Assembly: GCF_004193775.1 (NCBI RefSeq)
Contig: NC_041010.1
Span: 46,055,562 to 46,119,561 of the forward strand
Direction: 5' to 3'
DNA: 64,000 nucleotides
From: Glycine soja
Lineage: Eukaryota > Streptophyta > Magnoliopsida > Fabales > Fabaceae
Below are positions 49,076 through 61,481 of this stretch, in pieces (position 1 is the first letter of the stretch; each line of letters begins with the position of its first letter). The notes under the pieces were generated by a model, which was given only the letters and a program-made list of their open reading frames with translations, was not told the DNA's origin and did not search any database. The position numbers and the translations under genes were made by a program.

Positions 49076-50876
49076 GGAATTGGTATATTTAATTTTTTAG
49101 CTCATTCCACCATTGGAATACTATATGTTTATCAATAACCCCAAATACCGGATATGAAAAAAAAAAAAAAAAGCTGAAGCATTAATGAACCAAATATTGT
49201 CCCCCAACACCTAAGGTAGTGACATAAGTGCATAACCCATATTTATGTTAGAGCCCACCTCAGCTCACAGATGGGACAATGATGTGTACCTAGTACTAGT
49301 AGCATTTGTCCAATCTAAGGAACATGACTTATTTAGCTATTTACTAATTAACAAATTATGTCTTGTTTGTAGGTTTATATTTTTTTTTAAGGTTTCGAGT
49401 GACTTATTTAAAAATTCACTTATCATATTTTAAAGTTTACACAAAGATTCAACATTCTTTTTTAAGATTTAACTATTTATTGAACATGCTCTAAAAAAAA
49501 ACTATTTACTTAGCATAGACTTTGTTTTCATTAAGGTTTAAAATATTTTAAAGTTTTTGTCAAAAGCAAAATTTAAGTTGTTTTTTTTTACAGAAACATA
49601 TTTTAAAATTTACATCAAGCTTTAACATATTTTTTTTAAAAGATTTAGCTAGGTATTTACTTAACATTGACTTTTGTTCTCATCAAGGTTTAACATATTT
49701 TCTTAAGGTTAGAGTGACTTAGATAAAAAAAAATTAATTTTATAATAGGAATTTAAATAGATTAGTGAACTACTTCCATGTAAGTAATGTTTTTAAACAT
49801 TAAAACGGTTACACATTTTTAATTAAAATATTTTAACTTATTCAGCAAATAAATCTAAACTAAATTGAATATAATTCGAATCAGGTTATTAATTAGACTC
49901 TCAATTATTTGCTTAACTTATTCTTTTTGTATTTGCTTATTTATTATACATCTTTTTTATTTAAAATATTTATGTCATTTTATACAGTTATATCTTTTCC
50001 TTCGTTTTACTTTTTATACATCCAACAACTAAAAAAATATCTCATTTTTTATTCATTTACTTTATTTTACTTTTTTCCCCTAATCCAAACAAAGTATTAG
50101 ATAACTTCTTATTGATGAAGAATATAAAAATCTTACACTAATAATTCAAATTAATTTATTAATATTTTATCAGCAATCCGATCTGTAACACCCGTGCATT
50201 GAAAAGGTAGACTTTATTTTCCTTTTCCCGATAAATCATGGATGGATAAAAAATTAATCATACTTACTGTATTTACTAACCCGAGAAAATATTATAAATA
50301 AAATTAAATATGAATTCTTTTATATTATTTTCATACATATAAAAATAACAAAATCTTACGTTATTACATCAATCAAACAGTATGGATTACTATTATCACC
50401 TTTATAAAACAAAAATACTATCATATATTTTATTTTGTAAAGATAAGGTTTTTACGTCACGGCATGGTGGACTGGACGCTGTTGAATGTTGAGGTGCGTC
50501 TGGCAAAAAAGCAAACTAAACGCAGTCGAGTTGAATTATCTCTCCAGGACACTCATCATCCAATCCCAACGACTGGCACGTTGACATCGGACTCATCCAA
50601 CGGTGCAAGATTCTTCCTGCCCAGAGACGAAACCATAATCCGTAGAGCATTAATAAACATTTCCCATTTGTTTGGTTGCTCCGAAAACAGAGGACCAAAC
50701 AAGCCCTTATCACAACTCTATCTAACAAATTACATAGGACAGGCCCAAAACCAAAAAAAGCTTCTTTGTCTCTCGTGCCGATTCTCCACCACTATTCCCT
50801 TCACCCCAATCACACTTTCCGGTAGTTGTTGGTACTCTCTCTCTCTTTCTCTTCTCTCTTGTTTTTTTTTTCTTTT

Positions 50877-50897
50877 GGGGGGAGGGGGGGGGGGGGG
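50877..50897 (+). repeat. G-rich run upstream of PEX11
   Basis: GGGGGGA followed by about 14 guanines lies just downstream of a CT-rich leader-like tract (50836-50876). It probably falls in the 5' UTR or first intron of PEX11. A second run, GGGGGGGAGGGGGG, lies near 51376-51389. Both can form G-quadruplexes on the sense strand. Confidence 0.8.
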
Positions 50898-52973
50898 TTG
50901 CTGGTGTTTTAGTTGGTTGATCCTTTGACCTTGCAGCTTGAGATTGTAAAGTTGCAAACTTTGAAGGTGGGGATTGCGAGTTTTGATTCTGGGTCAACTT
51001 AAAAGAGGTGTTGATTTGATTGGGTGGTTGGGATTTTATGATTTGATTTGATTGGTTGGTTGTTGTTATATTGTTGCTATGAATGTTGTCTTGTTTTTGG
51101 TGTGCTTGGTTGCGTTGAGAATGATTGAAAGGGTGAGGGAAATCGAAGATTTTGAAGATGTGGTTGTTGTTATGACAGGAAAGGGATTGATGTAAGTGGG
51201 CTACGGGGTAGTTCAGATGGATCGATTCTCTTTTTCTCTTTTATCTTATTTCATGTGCCAAACCTGGCGTGATTGAATTAAGCTTTTTGTTTTGACAAAT
51301 GAATCTTAATTCTTATTAATGGATTATAAGTTATTTTGATGACTGTCTTGTTCAGTTTTTTTTTTTTTTTTTTATGGGGGGGAGGGGGGTGATTTGTTGA
51401 AAGCTGTTTGAATGAGTAGTCTATGTTATTGGAGAAACTTGGATGCCAATGCTCTTAGATTTGGTCGTTGGTTTCGATATGTTGGCCTAGATAAGTGAAG
51501 TATTTGTCTGACTGATGTTCTTTTGGGTGAATTGCAGATACCTATCGTGTTTTTTGATTCTCGTAAATATTCTACTGTAGCTAATTACATTCCCCCTTGT
51601 AATTTCATCCAAGTTCTTATTTGGAAATAGAGCCTGGATTGAGTGCTGTGTGTTATACAGAGTTTCAAGGTTACCTCTTAAACCTTGCAAAATGAGACCT
51701 AAAGTAGCCACTGTTAGAAGGGCTAATACAATAATTATGGAGTTTTATTCTATTCTACCGAGCCACCCTCACCAATTGACTCTTACTCCATTTCCAAGGA
51801 TGACGGTGTTGGAGATGTCTTCTTGTTTATGACGGAGCACAACTGTATTATTTGATTCATGTAGCTGACTCCACTTAGTGAAAAAATACTTTTGTTGTTG
51901 AGGAGGATTAACTGGTCAATCAGTGGTTGCTTGAGTGTCCAGAACTGTACTTGTGACTCAAGCAAGGATTATATTAGGGATTTGGTGGGGTGGAGATTTA
52001 ATGTTATCTGTGTAGGAAATCACAGTTGGACTGCTATTGAAATTAATAAAATAGGGTACAAGTCTAGAAGATGAAAGAAGAAAAATAATCTAGGGTTCAC
52101 CACAAGAGTCACTTGTGGTGTTGTGTTGAAGCACAGTTGAGTAAATTACTCAAGAATGAATCACTATTCTGTCTCTTAATGAATATTTTGCAGTCTCCTG
52201 CCCAAATTAACTAATTCTAACTTGATCTGATGAGTAAATTTTCACAAAATTTAGGGGTTTCACTTGATGTTTGTGAGGTAGGTAATAAAAAAGTTGAACC
52301 TATTACCTGATTTTTGCCCCAATTTTTACCTAGCACTTGAGGTTTGAAGCTATTGTAGTTGAAGAATGTATTCCCCAATAGGCTAGAATTTGAAGTTTAC
52401 AGGTTATCTACTTTCTGTAATTTAGCATTCTTTACTTTTTACTATGTTTAGTTCCTTTCATGAAAGTTGAGAGAATAAATGAAAATGAAAACAAAATGAG
52501 TTGAGTAAATTGAAATCTGATGAAATTGTGTTTGCTCTGTTCTTCTCTTTTTAGATATAAATGGTGTGTAATCGTTGGATTTTACACAAAGGATGAGTTT
52601 TCAAATGCTCATACATTATAAACACTTAAACTAGACATTATCACATGATGCCACTTAGATAAGAGTGGAAGGTCTACTAAATATTCTTGCTAATTGATTA
52701 TCATGATTTTATGATCTTGGTGAAGATTTTGTGGAAGTGCTATACTATTCTCAGAAAGATTAGCAACATTTTTTGAAGCATTTTGATAATATCTGTGTCT
52801 TACTTTTTTAATGTTAGTACTGCTTTAGTTGATGATTTTAAGTGTTTAACAACTTAATATATGAATCTTTGATTTTACACAATTTCACTTTTAACTTTGC
52901 CTACTCATTTCTTCTTATTTTATTGACATGAATGTGCTGTGATTTTGTTTCATGGCAGCTATTAGTGTAGAAG

Positions 52974-55552
52974 ATGAGTACGCTGGATGCAACAAGGGCT
53001 GAACTTGGTCTTCTTGTTTTATATTTGGGCAAGGCTGAAGCAAGGGACAAAATATGCAGGGCAATACAATATGGTTCCAAATTTTTGAGTAATGGGGAAC
53101 CTGGTACTGCTCAGAATGTAGACAAAACAACCAGCTTGGCACGAAAAGTCTTCCGTCTCTTTAAGGTTTTAGGTTCTTTTTACTTTCCGAGTTTTGAAAC
53201 ATGCTTTTTCATCGGTTCATTTTTTTTTGTCATTTAGGTAGTGGCAGTGTTTTTTTTTTTTAATCAGACAAATAAATAATATATATTCGTATACGGCACC
53301 AGTGGTACCAATAGTCAAATACAGACCCTCTTAAACAGAGAAATCCCCACATGTCACCATGGTTAAAAAATATTATGCCCTAATGACAGGCATAAGTAAA
53401 ATGTAACCAAGATTTGCACAAAAGAGAACCCATCTACTCATCTATGATTCGTTGTTGTAACTTGTAAGATATACCCCAGCACATGTAAATTTGCTGCCCT
53501 TATCCCTTACTACATACCCAATAGATGTGTGCATAACGATCATCAACAAATAGGATAACCAATGAATCCCTGACATCAAAATCCGTGTGTCCCAACAAAA
53601 AGTGCACCATCAGAGAGCATCAATCCTGCTTTCACCTCACCTCTTGACAGCCATTGAGCACTTTTTTAATTCTCACACACAAATAATCCAGCACACCATA
53701 AATGCACCGTTCTCATGACCACTGGCCACATGAGTTTACCACCACCTCTGCACCTCTGCATCTAGGTAGTGGCAGTGTAAAGTGATACTTCTTTCTTTGT
53801 TCCATTTTCCTTATGTGTATCCCCTTTGATTGATTTGTTTATGAGAAAAAGGGTTATGCAGTGACAAGGTAAAAAGTTTTACACAGTCATCCAATCATAA
53901 CCCACCATGTATTGTAAGTTTGTTGATTTTTAAAATAAATATCTTAAAGTAATTCAAAGGATGATCTGTAATTGGATGGCGGTGTAAAATTGTTTTACAC
54001 TATCAGTGCATAGACATTAAACTCTTTGTTTATAAAAGACAAGAAATTTGTAGTATGCATAATTTATTTTTTTGGGTTCTGAGGGACATAATTGGAAAAA
54101 GGATAGATCAAAGAAAGTCAAATACTGTATATTTTGGCATAAAATTTTGTGAAAGGGAGGTCCGCCGTGGTGGTGCCATAAGATGCAATGGTGTGTATAT
54201 ATGGAGGAATTTTGGCCTTCCACTATGTTCTGCCATTGATAACACTGGTTGCAAATTAATTAGTTCATGCAATGACCATCACTCTTCACTCTTTAATTTG
54301 CAGTTTGTCAATGACCTACATGCTTTGATAAGTCCAACACCACAGGGGACACCCCTCCCCCTAGCTCTGTTGGGAAAGGTATGCGAACTCTAAGAACATT
54401 TCTCCTTTTTTTCATCTTTGTTTTATTTTCCTAATATCTTGTTGAATTTTTTTCAGTCCAAGAATGCTCTACTCTCCACTTTCTTGTTTCTTGATCAATT
54501 TGTGTGGCTTGGCAGAACAGGCATCTACCAGGTTGGAAATAATAAAAAATATATATTTTTCTGTAGCATCATGTTTTTTTTTCTGTATTATTATATGAAA
54601 ATACCATCTAGCAGTATAAGAGTTTTGTGTTTAATTACAGAATAAAGAGCGCACCGAACTAATTGGCCGGATATCTCTTTACTGTTGGTTGGGATCCTCG
54701 GTGTGTGCCACCTTGGTTGAGGTTTGTGGCTTTCCTACCTTCATTTATGCTAATATGTGTGCATCTATGCCCTCGTATTCCTTCACTGTTAACCTCTGTG
54801 TGACACGTTTTGCTTATTTGATAAGCTTGGGGAGCTTGGAAGACTCTCTGCATCAATGAAGAAGTTAGAGAAAGATCTCAAGAACAAGAATAAATACGAT
54901 GTATGTTATCCATTCTTGTGGATAAATTCTTCAAACTTTCTGTTATGGGTTTCTTTGGACTGTGATTGCCTTACTTTTGTATGTGTATTGGTTACCTATA
55001 TATGGCTGCAGGATGAGCAATACCGTGCCAAACTAAACAAGTCAAATGAGAGGACTCTATCACTTATCAAAGCAGGAATTGATACTGTGGTAGCAGTAGG
55101 ACTGCTTCAATTGGCACCCAAGACAGTTACTCCTCGCGTAACTGGGGCTTTTGGATTTGTTTCGTCTCTAATATCTTGCTATCAGGTACCTGCTAGTATA
55201 ATTGTAGTTTAATTCCGTTGTGCTTCTATTTTCCTATCCTATCCTAAAACCTTGTATCCATGTCTCATCTGTGTGCATAAACACATTCATTCCTTTTGCA
55301 CAACTAATGACCAAGGGATACAAAAATACAGACAAAATTAGCTCTTGACCTTTTTTTTCCCTCAAGAACAGTAGCAACCGCATTAGAAATGTTTTAAATT
55401 AATTTTCACTATGGTTGTGTCTCTTGATCATTGGAAGGTCGTGATTGTTTTTTAAGTTGTAAATATTCTTAGGAGTACCAGTTTCACTGACAAGAATTTT
55501 GGTTTGTGCAATGCAGTTGCTTCCTGCCCCGGTCAAGTCCAAAACTGTGTGA
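52974..55552 (+). CDS. PEX11: Peroxisomal membrane protein PEX11 (C/D/E clade)
   Basis: Seven coding exons (52974-53165, 54304-54378, 54457-54531, 54641-54721, 54826-54900, 55012-55185, 55517-55552) each end on codon boundaries and join at GT-AG sites into 235 aa, the usual length of plant PEX11C/D/E. The N-terminus (STLDATRAELGLLVLYLGK, DKICRAIQYGSKFL) is the conserved amphipathic region that binds and tubulates the peroxisome membrane. Later blocks are LFLDQFVWLGRTGIY, ISLYCWLGSSVC and LSLIKAGIDTVVAVG-LLQLAP, with a short basic tail PVKSKTV. PEX11 drives peroxisome elongation before fission. A splice acceptor at 52957-52958, just before the ATG, implies a spliced leader whose first exon is probably near 50.8 kb. 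Coding intron 1 carries a retroposed insert and a MITE. I cannot separate paralogues C, D and E. Confidence 0.95.
53251..53762 (-). mobile_element. Poly(A)-tailed retroposed insert in PEX11 intron 1
   Basis: TAGGTAGTGGCAGTGT occurs at 53235-53250 and again at 53763-53778. The 512 bp between them starts with about 12 T, which is a poly(A) tail on the minus strand. A 16-bp target duplication plus poly(A) is the signature of LINE-machinery insertion: either a 5'-truncated LINE or a processed transcript. The body is less AT-rich than the intron around it. I see no reverse transcriptase motif and cannot name the source. Confidence 0.85.
53855..54012. mobile_element. Foldback MITE in PEX11 intron 1
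   Basis: The left end has TATGCAGTGACAAGG then AAAAGTTTTACACAGTCATC. The right end, reversed, reads TATGCACTGATAGTG then AAAACAATTTTACACCGCCA. The arms pair over about 43 bp with roughly four-fifths identity. It lies 76 bp right of the retroposed insert. Diverged relatives lie near 29.0 and 29.9 kb. Confidence 0.7.
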
Positions 55553-55559
55553 AGTGTGG

Positions 55560-57950
55560 AAGAATAGAAAGGTTCTCATGACGTGTCTGTCGTCAAATAA
55601 TTATATGAATTGGTCAGGAAATGTCGGTTGGTGTGAGCATTGACCAATTTTCATCATAGTTACAATTGTTCTCTAAAACTGTTGTGTAGGGCATCTTTCT
55701 ATTTTGGTCTTTCAAAATATATGCAACAATAATATGTTGCTCCATAATTTACAAATACATGAATTTGTACCCTAAAAGACATGCAATATCAAATTGGTTC
55801 CCCCACTTCCCCTAAATGTTTGTTTCATTTTGTTATCAAAACGGTCCTTTAAATAACATCAAATTTACCCTTGAAGGACAACTAAATGCGTTGATTTTAT
55901 CATTAAAGGATTAATTTGATGTTTATAAAAGGCTACTGCGATGTCGTGTATAAGTCATGACTAAATGTTTATTTATTCGTCATTGTTTTCTTAGTGTGAG
56001 AATGAAAGGTATAACTTCACATGAGGGGTTGATTGGAAATCGCTTCACATGTTTCTACGTACTGTGATACTGATCACAACTAAGAAAAGCGCGTTTCTAC
56101 TTATTGATGATGATCACAACTAAGAAAAGTACGTTTCTGTTAGTAAAAGGTGTAGTTTAATGATTTTTATTCTGATTTATATGAGATTCACCAAAATGAC
56201 TCGATATCAATAAATTTTTAATAGGTTAATATAATGGTATGACATGTTTGGTAATGTTGATTGAAATGATAATGTAACATATTAATTGAAACAATATTGT
56301 TTTAAATGGATAAATGGTTTCATTTTAGTCATTTATGCTTTTAAAATTGTTTTATTTTAGTATTTTAAGTTTTTTAGATGGTTCATGCACATAAGTAAGT
56401 GAATTAGTAATGCTACAAAAATGAATACAGTAAATACATTATACCATCCAACACAGAAACAAACCTAGTAAACTAGTTTTGTGTTGCAGCAGATTCAATT
56501 TTCAATTTCTTCTTTATCTTAGGTAAGACACACTCTTTCCCAGGCAAGATATGTGACTGGCAGTCGATGCACAAAATTTGCTTAGGAAAATATTTTCTGA
56601 AGTTATTGTATAGGTGTCTAAGATAAAATCTTTGTGATAATTTTTGTATAATGTCTTCAATTACATTTATTAGATCATGACATCATATGTAATTGTTAGA
56701 ATCAAAATGTATTATTTTCGTAAACTTAATGAATCAAAATGAAATAATTTAAAATAACATCTTTTCAATTAACACATGATATCATCATGTCAATTAGCGT
56801 TAACGAATAAGTCAAATATTTCCGTTCAACAAAAAATAATCAAAATAAAACCTTTGAAAAAATAAAAGATCAAAATAAAACTTTTAGCGTTAACGAATAA
56901 GTCAAATATTTCCGTTCAACAAAAAATAATCAAAATAAAACCTTTGAAAAAATAAAAGATCAAAATAAAACTTTTAAAACATAAGTTGGATGGGGAAAAA
57001 ATTATAATATAAAAAATCATAAGTATCCCATGGATTTAACTCAAAAAATAACCTTTGAAAACATAGGTTGGATGGGGAAAAAATTAATCTACTCTAAAAA
57101 GTAAATTCTCCAAAAGGTTTCAAACTGATTGTATTTTTTTTTTCAACTAAACCTTTTCCTGAGTTTTCTTGCTGAGGATACTGGTAAAAAAGGGTTAAAC
57201 CAGTCGTCTACCAATCAATGAGACTCGAAAACAAGTTATATTGTGTGCTAGTGTTTTGAACTTGACTCTTCGTGCTATAACCTTTGCTTAAGTTGATTAT
57301 GATCTACGGCTACGATTTTTATATTAATCAATTAAAAGGTACAATTTTTTGTATTGTATTTACTTAATTTTCAAGAGTTTTTATAAAAAAAAATAATTTC
57401 ATTCTTGACATTTAGTCATTTTATTTTATTTTATTATAAAACATCATTTTCATTAACTTTTGCTCAAAACATTTTCTTAATGAATTTTGTTTCAAGAAAA
57501 CAATTCCAACTTTATACTAAAAATTGTTTATTGATGCTTTTTTATTTTATTTTATTTTTCAAGACAATCCAGCTCAAGGCACAAGCAAATAAAAAATATG
57601 AAACATAAAATCAACTATCATTTATTCACTAAATAAAGCATTGTTCAACAAAGCAATTTGCATCCACTATTTAATATAAGGCATTTTATAAGGAAATGAA
57701 AAAAAAAAAAAAGCCAAGTAGCAGTAGATACTAAAAAATTGACTATAATTACCAGCACGAAATTTGGTTTGTCTAACTATAGTTAACGCAGAATTAGGTG
57801 GATGATATAAGGAAACAACTTGAGAGAAATCTCAAGTTTTCAAGCATCAGATGCTAAACCACCGAAAAAAGGTGTAATACTTGTCCAACACCCAAGACCA
57901 TATCTACGAGATGTAAATACTTAGGAATCAAATCAGTAGCCAAAGCACAG
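55560..57950. other. Intergenic between convergent PEX11 and F-box genes
   Basis: No gene recognised. It contains an exact 90-bp tandem duplication (56794-56976) and a shorter repeat of GGTTGGATGGGGAAAAAATT near 57064. The 3' UTRs of both flanking genes presumably end in its outer parts. Confidence 0.6.
56794..56976. repeat. 90-bp tandem duplication, 2 copies, near-identical
   Basis: The unit starting TTAGCGTTAACGAATAAG at 56794 repeats from 56884 with no difference that I can see until about 56976. The lack of divergence indicates a recent duplication or an assembly artefact. Confidence 0.9.
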
Positions 57951-58063
57951 AAAGACCAGAATTTTTTAGGGGTAACCATTACACAGAAAACAGGAGTGTT
58001 TTTTTTTTTTCCTTTTGTTAATTTGGGAGGGGGGATTATAAAAGTACTTTATACTAGCAAAGA

Positions 58064-61000
58064 TCAGAGGGCATATTCTGGATCAAAATCATCATCGTAT
58101 TCTTCCTCATCCCACTCATCTTCCACGATTCCTAATGCTTGTCCACGAAATATAGTCACAATATGCTGGTAATCTCTCAGTTCTCTTTGCTCGGCCAAAA
58201 TTTCTTGAGATTCATTTCCAGACGTCACTACAGATTGATGGTTAGCCAGCTGGTCCCTCTTCAACACAAACATTCCAGAGGGCTGCAGAATATCCACATT
58301 GAATGGTGGTGATAATGAACTTCCCAGAACTTGAACATGAGAAACACTGCAATCACAATTTTCTTCTAGTTAGGAACTTAGCACAACCATCTGCAATAGA
58401 TTTCTATGCAATATTTAGGGGTGTTTGGTAGGAGAGAAATAATATACCAAATAAATTTTGTATTCTATTCTGTGGGACTCAGACCTCTTACACTCTACTT
58501 TAATTCAAAAAATTCTCTTTTATTTCTCTCCTCTAAACCAAACACATTATTGGGAATACTTTTTCAAATGAAAATGGCAGCATAACAACCATGTCATTAA
58601 GTTTTTATAAGCTCATGCTCTAATAGAACAGAGGGTAAAATAGCAATGTGTCCAGCATTTTCCCGAACTATGTAAAATTTGGAGGAGAAATAGTTCCACT
58701 GGGAATTTTCATTTTCCACAAATTCATCGAAGGGTGAGATGAAAAGTAATAATCAGCAACAAATATAACAAAGTAAGAAAATGTTAGAAAGGGGAAATAT
58801 TTTTTTTTTTTGGTGTGTTGGTCAACAAATATATCTTCAGGTTGTGAGACTTGAGGATATAATGCCATGTATGGCTGCTTGAAGTTTTTTTTTACTAAAC
58901 ATGCTCAATATAGTGTACCATCCACTAAGGTCTAGGATTTGTCATCGAACTTTAGGTAACTAGATGAACATTACAGAGGACTCTGACACATGAAGGATGT
59001 CAACATATTACAAGGATAAACACTAAAGCATCATTCACTTCACAACAATAAAAGACAACAAACAACAAATATTCTATAAACATTTTATGAAACTGAATTT
59101 TGGTTAGCAATAACTACAAAACATTTAGAAAGCAGCCATAAAAACTTGTCAGAAAAAGATATCGAACACATCTGCAGAAAGAGAAGCAACTAGTAACTTT
59201 AACTCAGTGGATAATACAGTGAAATTCTCTCATGCATAGGGGGAAAAAATGGATCCCAGAGCCAATTTGATGGATGTCCAATCTGTTCACTGCATTCAGG
59301 TCAACTTCTCTAGGAGAAGGCTTCAGAATTTAGTTTTAGCATGCCAAGGTTAGCACAACATAACACTTATATGAATAGGACCCTGTAGTGTTAAAAGAGA
59401 AAGCCGTATATATTGCTTCTTATATTATGTAAAAAAATCTGTTATTTGTATTTCGCATCTGATGAGGATATTTAAAAGAGTCCAAGTGAAGAACAAAAAC
59501 CCACCCAATGCAAGTGCAGGTCTAAGAGAGGCAATCCTGCTCCAAACCTGACTTGATTATATCCCCAAAGCTAATATCCCCAAGGGACCTCGAAGTTTAG
59601 GGCCCATTTACTTTGAGAAAAGGTTTTCTGTTATCACTCCCTGTTTTCACTTTTAATTACAAAACTGTCACTTTGTTTTCAATTTGTTTCTTGGTTTAAA
59701 ATATTTGTACAGGAAACAGTGAAAACAACTTTTCAACTTTTCTGGTTTTCTATGTTTCCTATACAAATGTAGTATTTGAAAATAGGAAACAAATTAAAAA
59801 CAAGGTGGCAGTTTTGTAACTAAAAGTGAAAGCAAAAAATACAAACATAAGTAAACAGGCCCTTATTCTCATTTCTCAACTTTAAAAGAAGGAGGAAACT
59901 TGTGCAAATTCATTCAAACAACATTGTTGCAAACACTTCTGGCAAATACTCAAGACTTCATGATCTGCTACGTTTTTGTGCATACATAAGACAAAAATGA
60001 TATTAAAACCTAGCACAGGCTTATTATTAGGCATTTATTTAGGATACTAAATCTACTCTGCCACTAAGTTTAATAAAACAACAACAATAGACCAGTTTGA
60101 CAAATACAAACCAAATGGAGAGATAGTACATACCAAATGTATAATAAACCATCCATTTCTTGTCTCTGTACCCTTCCCAAAAGTTCAATCTGCAAAATAC
60201 CCCCAATACAAAGCACAGGTTCTGGAAGCTTGAACTTCTGTAGCCGGTTTTCCTGTTCATAAGGGATTTTTCTCAGAAATTATTATGTAAAGCAGTTCTT
60301 GGAGTTATAAATGAAGGTGCAGAGGGTTACACAAACAGGATCATTAAAATATTGGTGCTAATAATTACTATTCAGGGCAAGCTTCAGAGTACAGTTATAC
60401 AGGAGAGTGAGGCACCCTTTAATAGCAAACCACATCTCGTTTTTCATATCAGGCATCAAGCAATCAATAAGGCCGAAATTATGCAATGGAAAATCAGTAG
60501 ACAAACCAGATCAGTTAAATACCTGAGACATTGGAAACTCTGGGGAATTATAGGTCCATACAAACATTTCATCATCGGCGACATCTAAAGAGGCTTTAGG
60601 ATGACCCATTTTAAACCGAACAGATTTTGCTGAATATATTGGTGACCCTCTCTGAAAATCAGCTGGACAAGGCATAACATTGTTAGCAAAAAGGAATAGA
60701 AATATAAAATAGATGGGTCATGCACATAGTTTGTGAAGATTTCAAAGAGTACCTTGAAAAGGCTGGATATTGATTTCGGTAATAACACAAATTTGAGACA
60801 CCAACTCGTATGTTAATGTCTCAGGCACATTGGGATTACTTTGTCCATCACTTGACCAGTAGCAATATCTACCATTAATGTAGTCTCTTGGCTCTAGAGT
60901 ATTATCAATGCTTTCCTGAGGAAAGTTATCAGTGCTAGAAGCACCAACTGTCTTAGCAATGCAATTCATTGCAACAGATGACATGAGAGCTCTACCTAAA

Positions 61001-61438
61001 TAAGCATAGACTCTATGTTCTCTCAGTAGAGATAGCCATTCCATAGAATAGCTAGATCCAACCTCTGCATGTTCCTTCGCTCCATTTTGATTCAGTTCAA
61101 CAACAAAAGCAACTCTAGATAACTGAGGAAACATTCTCAAGCATAGCTGCTTGCAAAGACCATTTGCTATCACTGCAAACCAAAACAGTGTTGATCAAAC
61201 TTAAAAGGTAACGAAAAATGTAAGGCAACAAGGAACTACAATTGAATTTTCATGAAACTGAGGCATCGGTTGAGAAACAAATGCTTTGTTTGAACTAGTA
61301 TAACTCACCAAAGTGTCTCCAAGATCGCGAGACACAAGTAACCCGAACAAGATCAGCCAGATCATCCAGACACATGAATATCTTAAGAGACGTATCCGAA
61401 TCAAGACAGCTGAGGACATCTTTACAGTATTCCATCAT
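58064..61438 (-). CDS. F-box protein, At4g00755-like, with frameshifted last exon
   Basis: Five exons (61438-61309, 61172-60753, 60662-60523, 60252-60134, 58347-58064) splice at GT-AG sites. Residues 8-43 are the F-box (DVLSCLDSDTSLKIFMCLDD, DLVRVTCVSRSWRHF), which would bind SKP1 in an SCF ubiquitin ligase. Then come the family blocks GLCKQLCLRMFPQLS, AEVGSSYSMEW, YWSSDGQSNPNVPETLTYEL, CVITEINIQPFQ, GSPIYSAKSVRFKMGHPK and PEPVLCIGGILQIELLGRVQ. Exon 5 begins CVSHVQVLGR but then needs a one-base shift near 58320 to reach SLSPPFNVDILQPSGMFVLKR and the acidic end DEEEYDDDFDPEYAL. As read, the frame stops at TAA 58244-58242, giving about 304 aa instead of about 363. The loss removes the C-terminal part but not the F-box. 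It could also be a sequence error. The ATG at 61435 directly follows the first. Confidence 0.85.
58418..58546. mobile_element. Tourist-like MITE in F-box intron 4 (129 bp)
   Basis: It starts GGGGTGTTTGGTAGGAGAGA and ends with the complement (TCTCTCCTCTAAACCAAACACA). TTA lies on both sides (58415-58417 and 58547-58549), as for PIF/Harbinger-derived MITEs. It lies 70 bp from the exon 5 acceptor. Confidence 0.65.
59600..59862. mobile_element. Tourist-like MITE in F-box intron 4 (263 bp)
   Basis: The terminal repeats GGGCCCATTTACTT and (reversed) GGGCCTGTTTACTT are flanked by TTA at 59597-59599 and 59863-59865. The interior is largely self-complementary, with ACAAAACTGTCACTTTGTTT pairing with AACAAGGTGGCAGTTTTGT. 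It has the PIF/Harbinger MITE structure. Confidence 0.8.
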
Positions 61439-61481
61439 GGAGATGAAGGTGAACAAACAACACTAGGATACCTTCTCAAGC

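Larger units (their letters stand above)
47635..50450. other. Intergenic, no firm gene
   Basis: AT-rich DNA between the LTR element and the PEX11 upstream region. It holds a candidate two-exon micro-ORF (48020-48534), a SINE 3'-end fragment (48750-48780) and a TA microsatellite (49045-49071). The stretch 49370-49760 repeats the words AAGGTTT, TTAACAT and TATTTACTTA several times, which looks like decayed tandem duplication. Confidence 0.5.
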
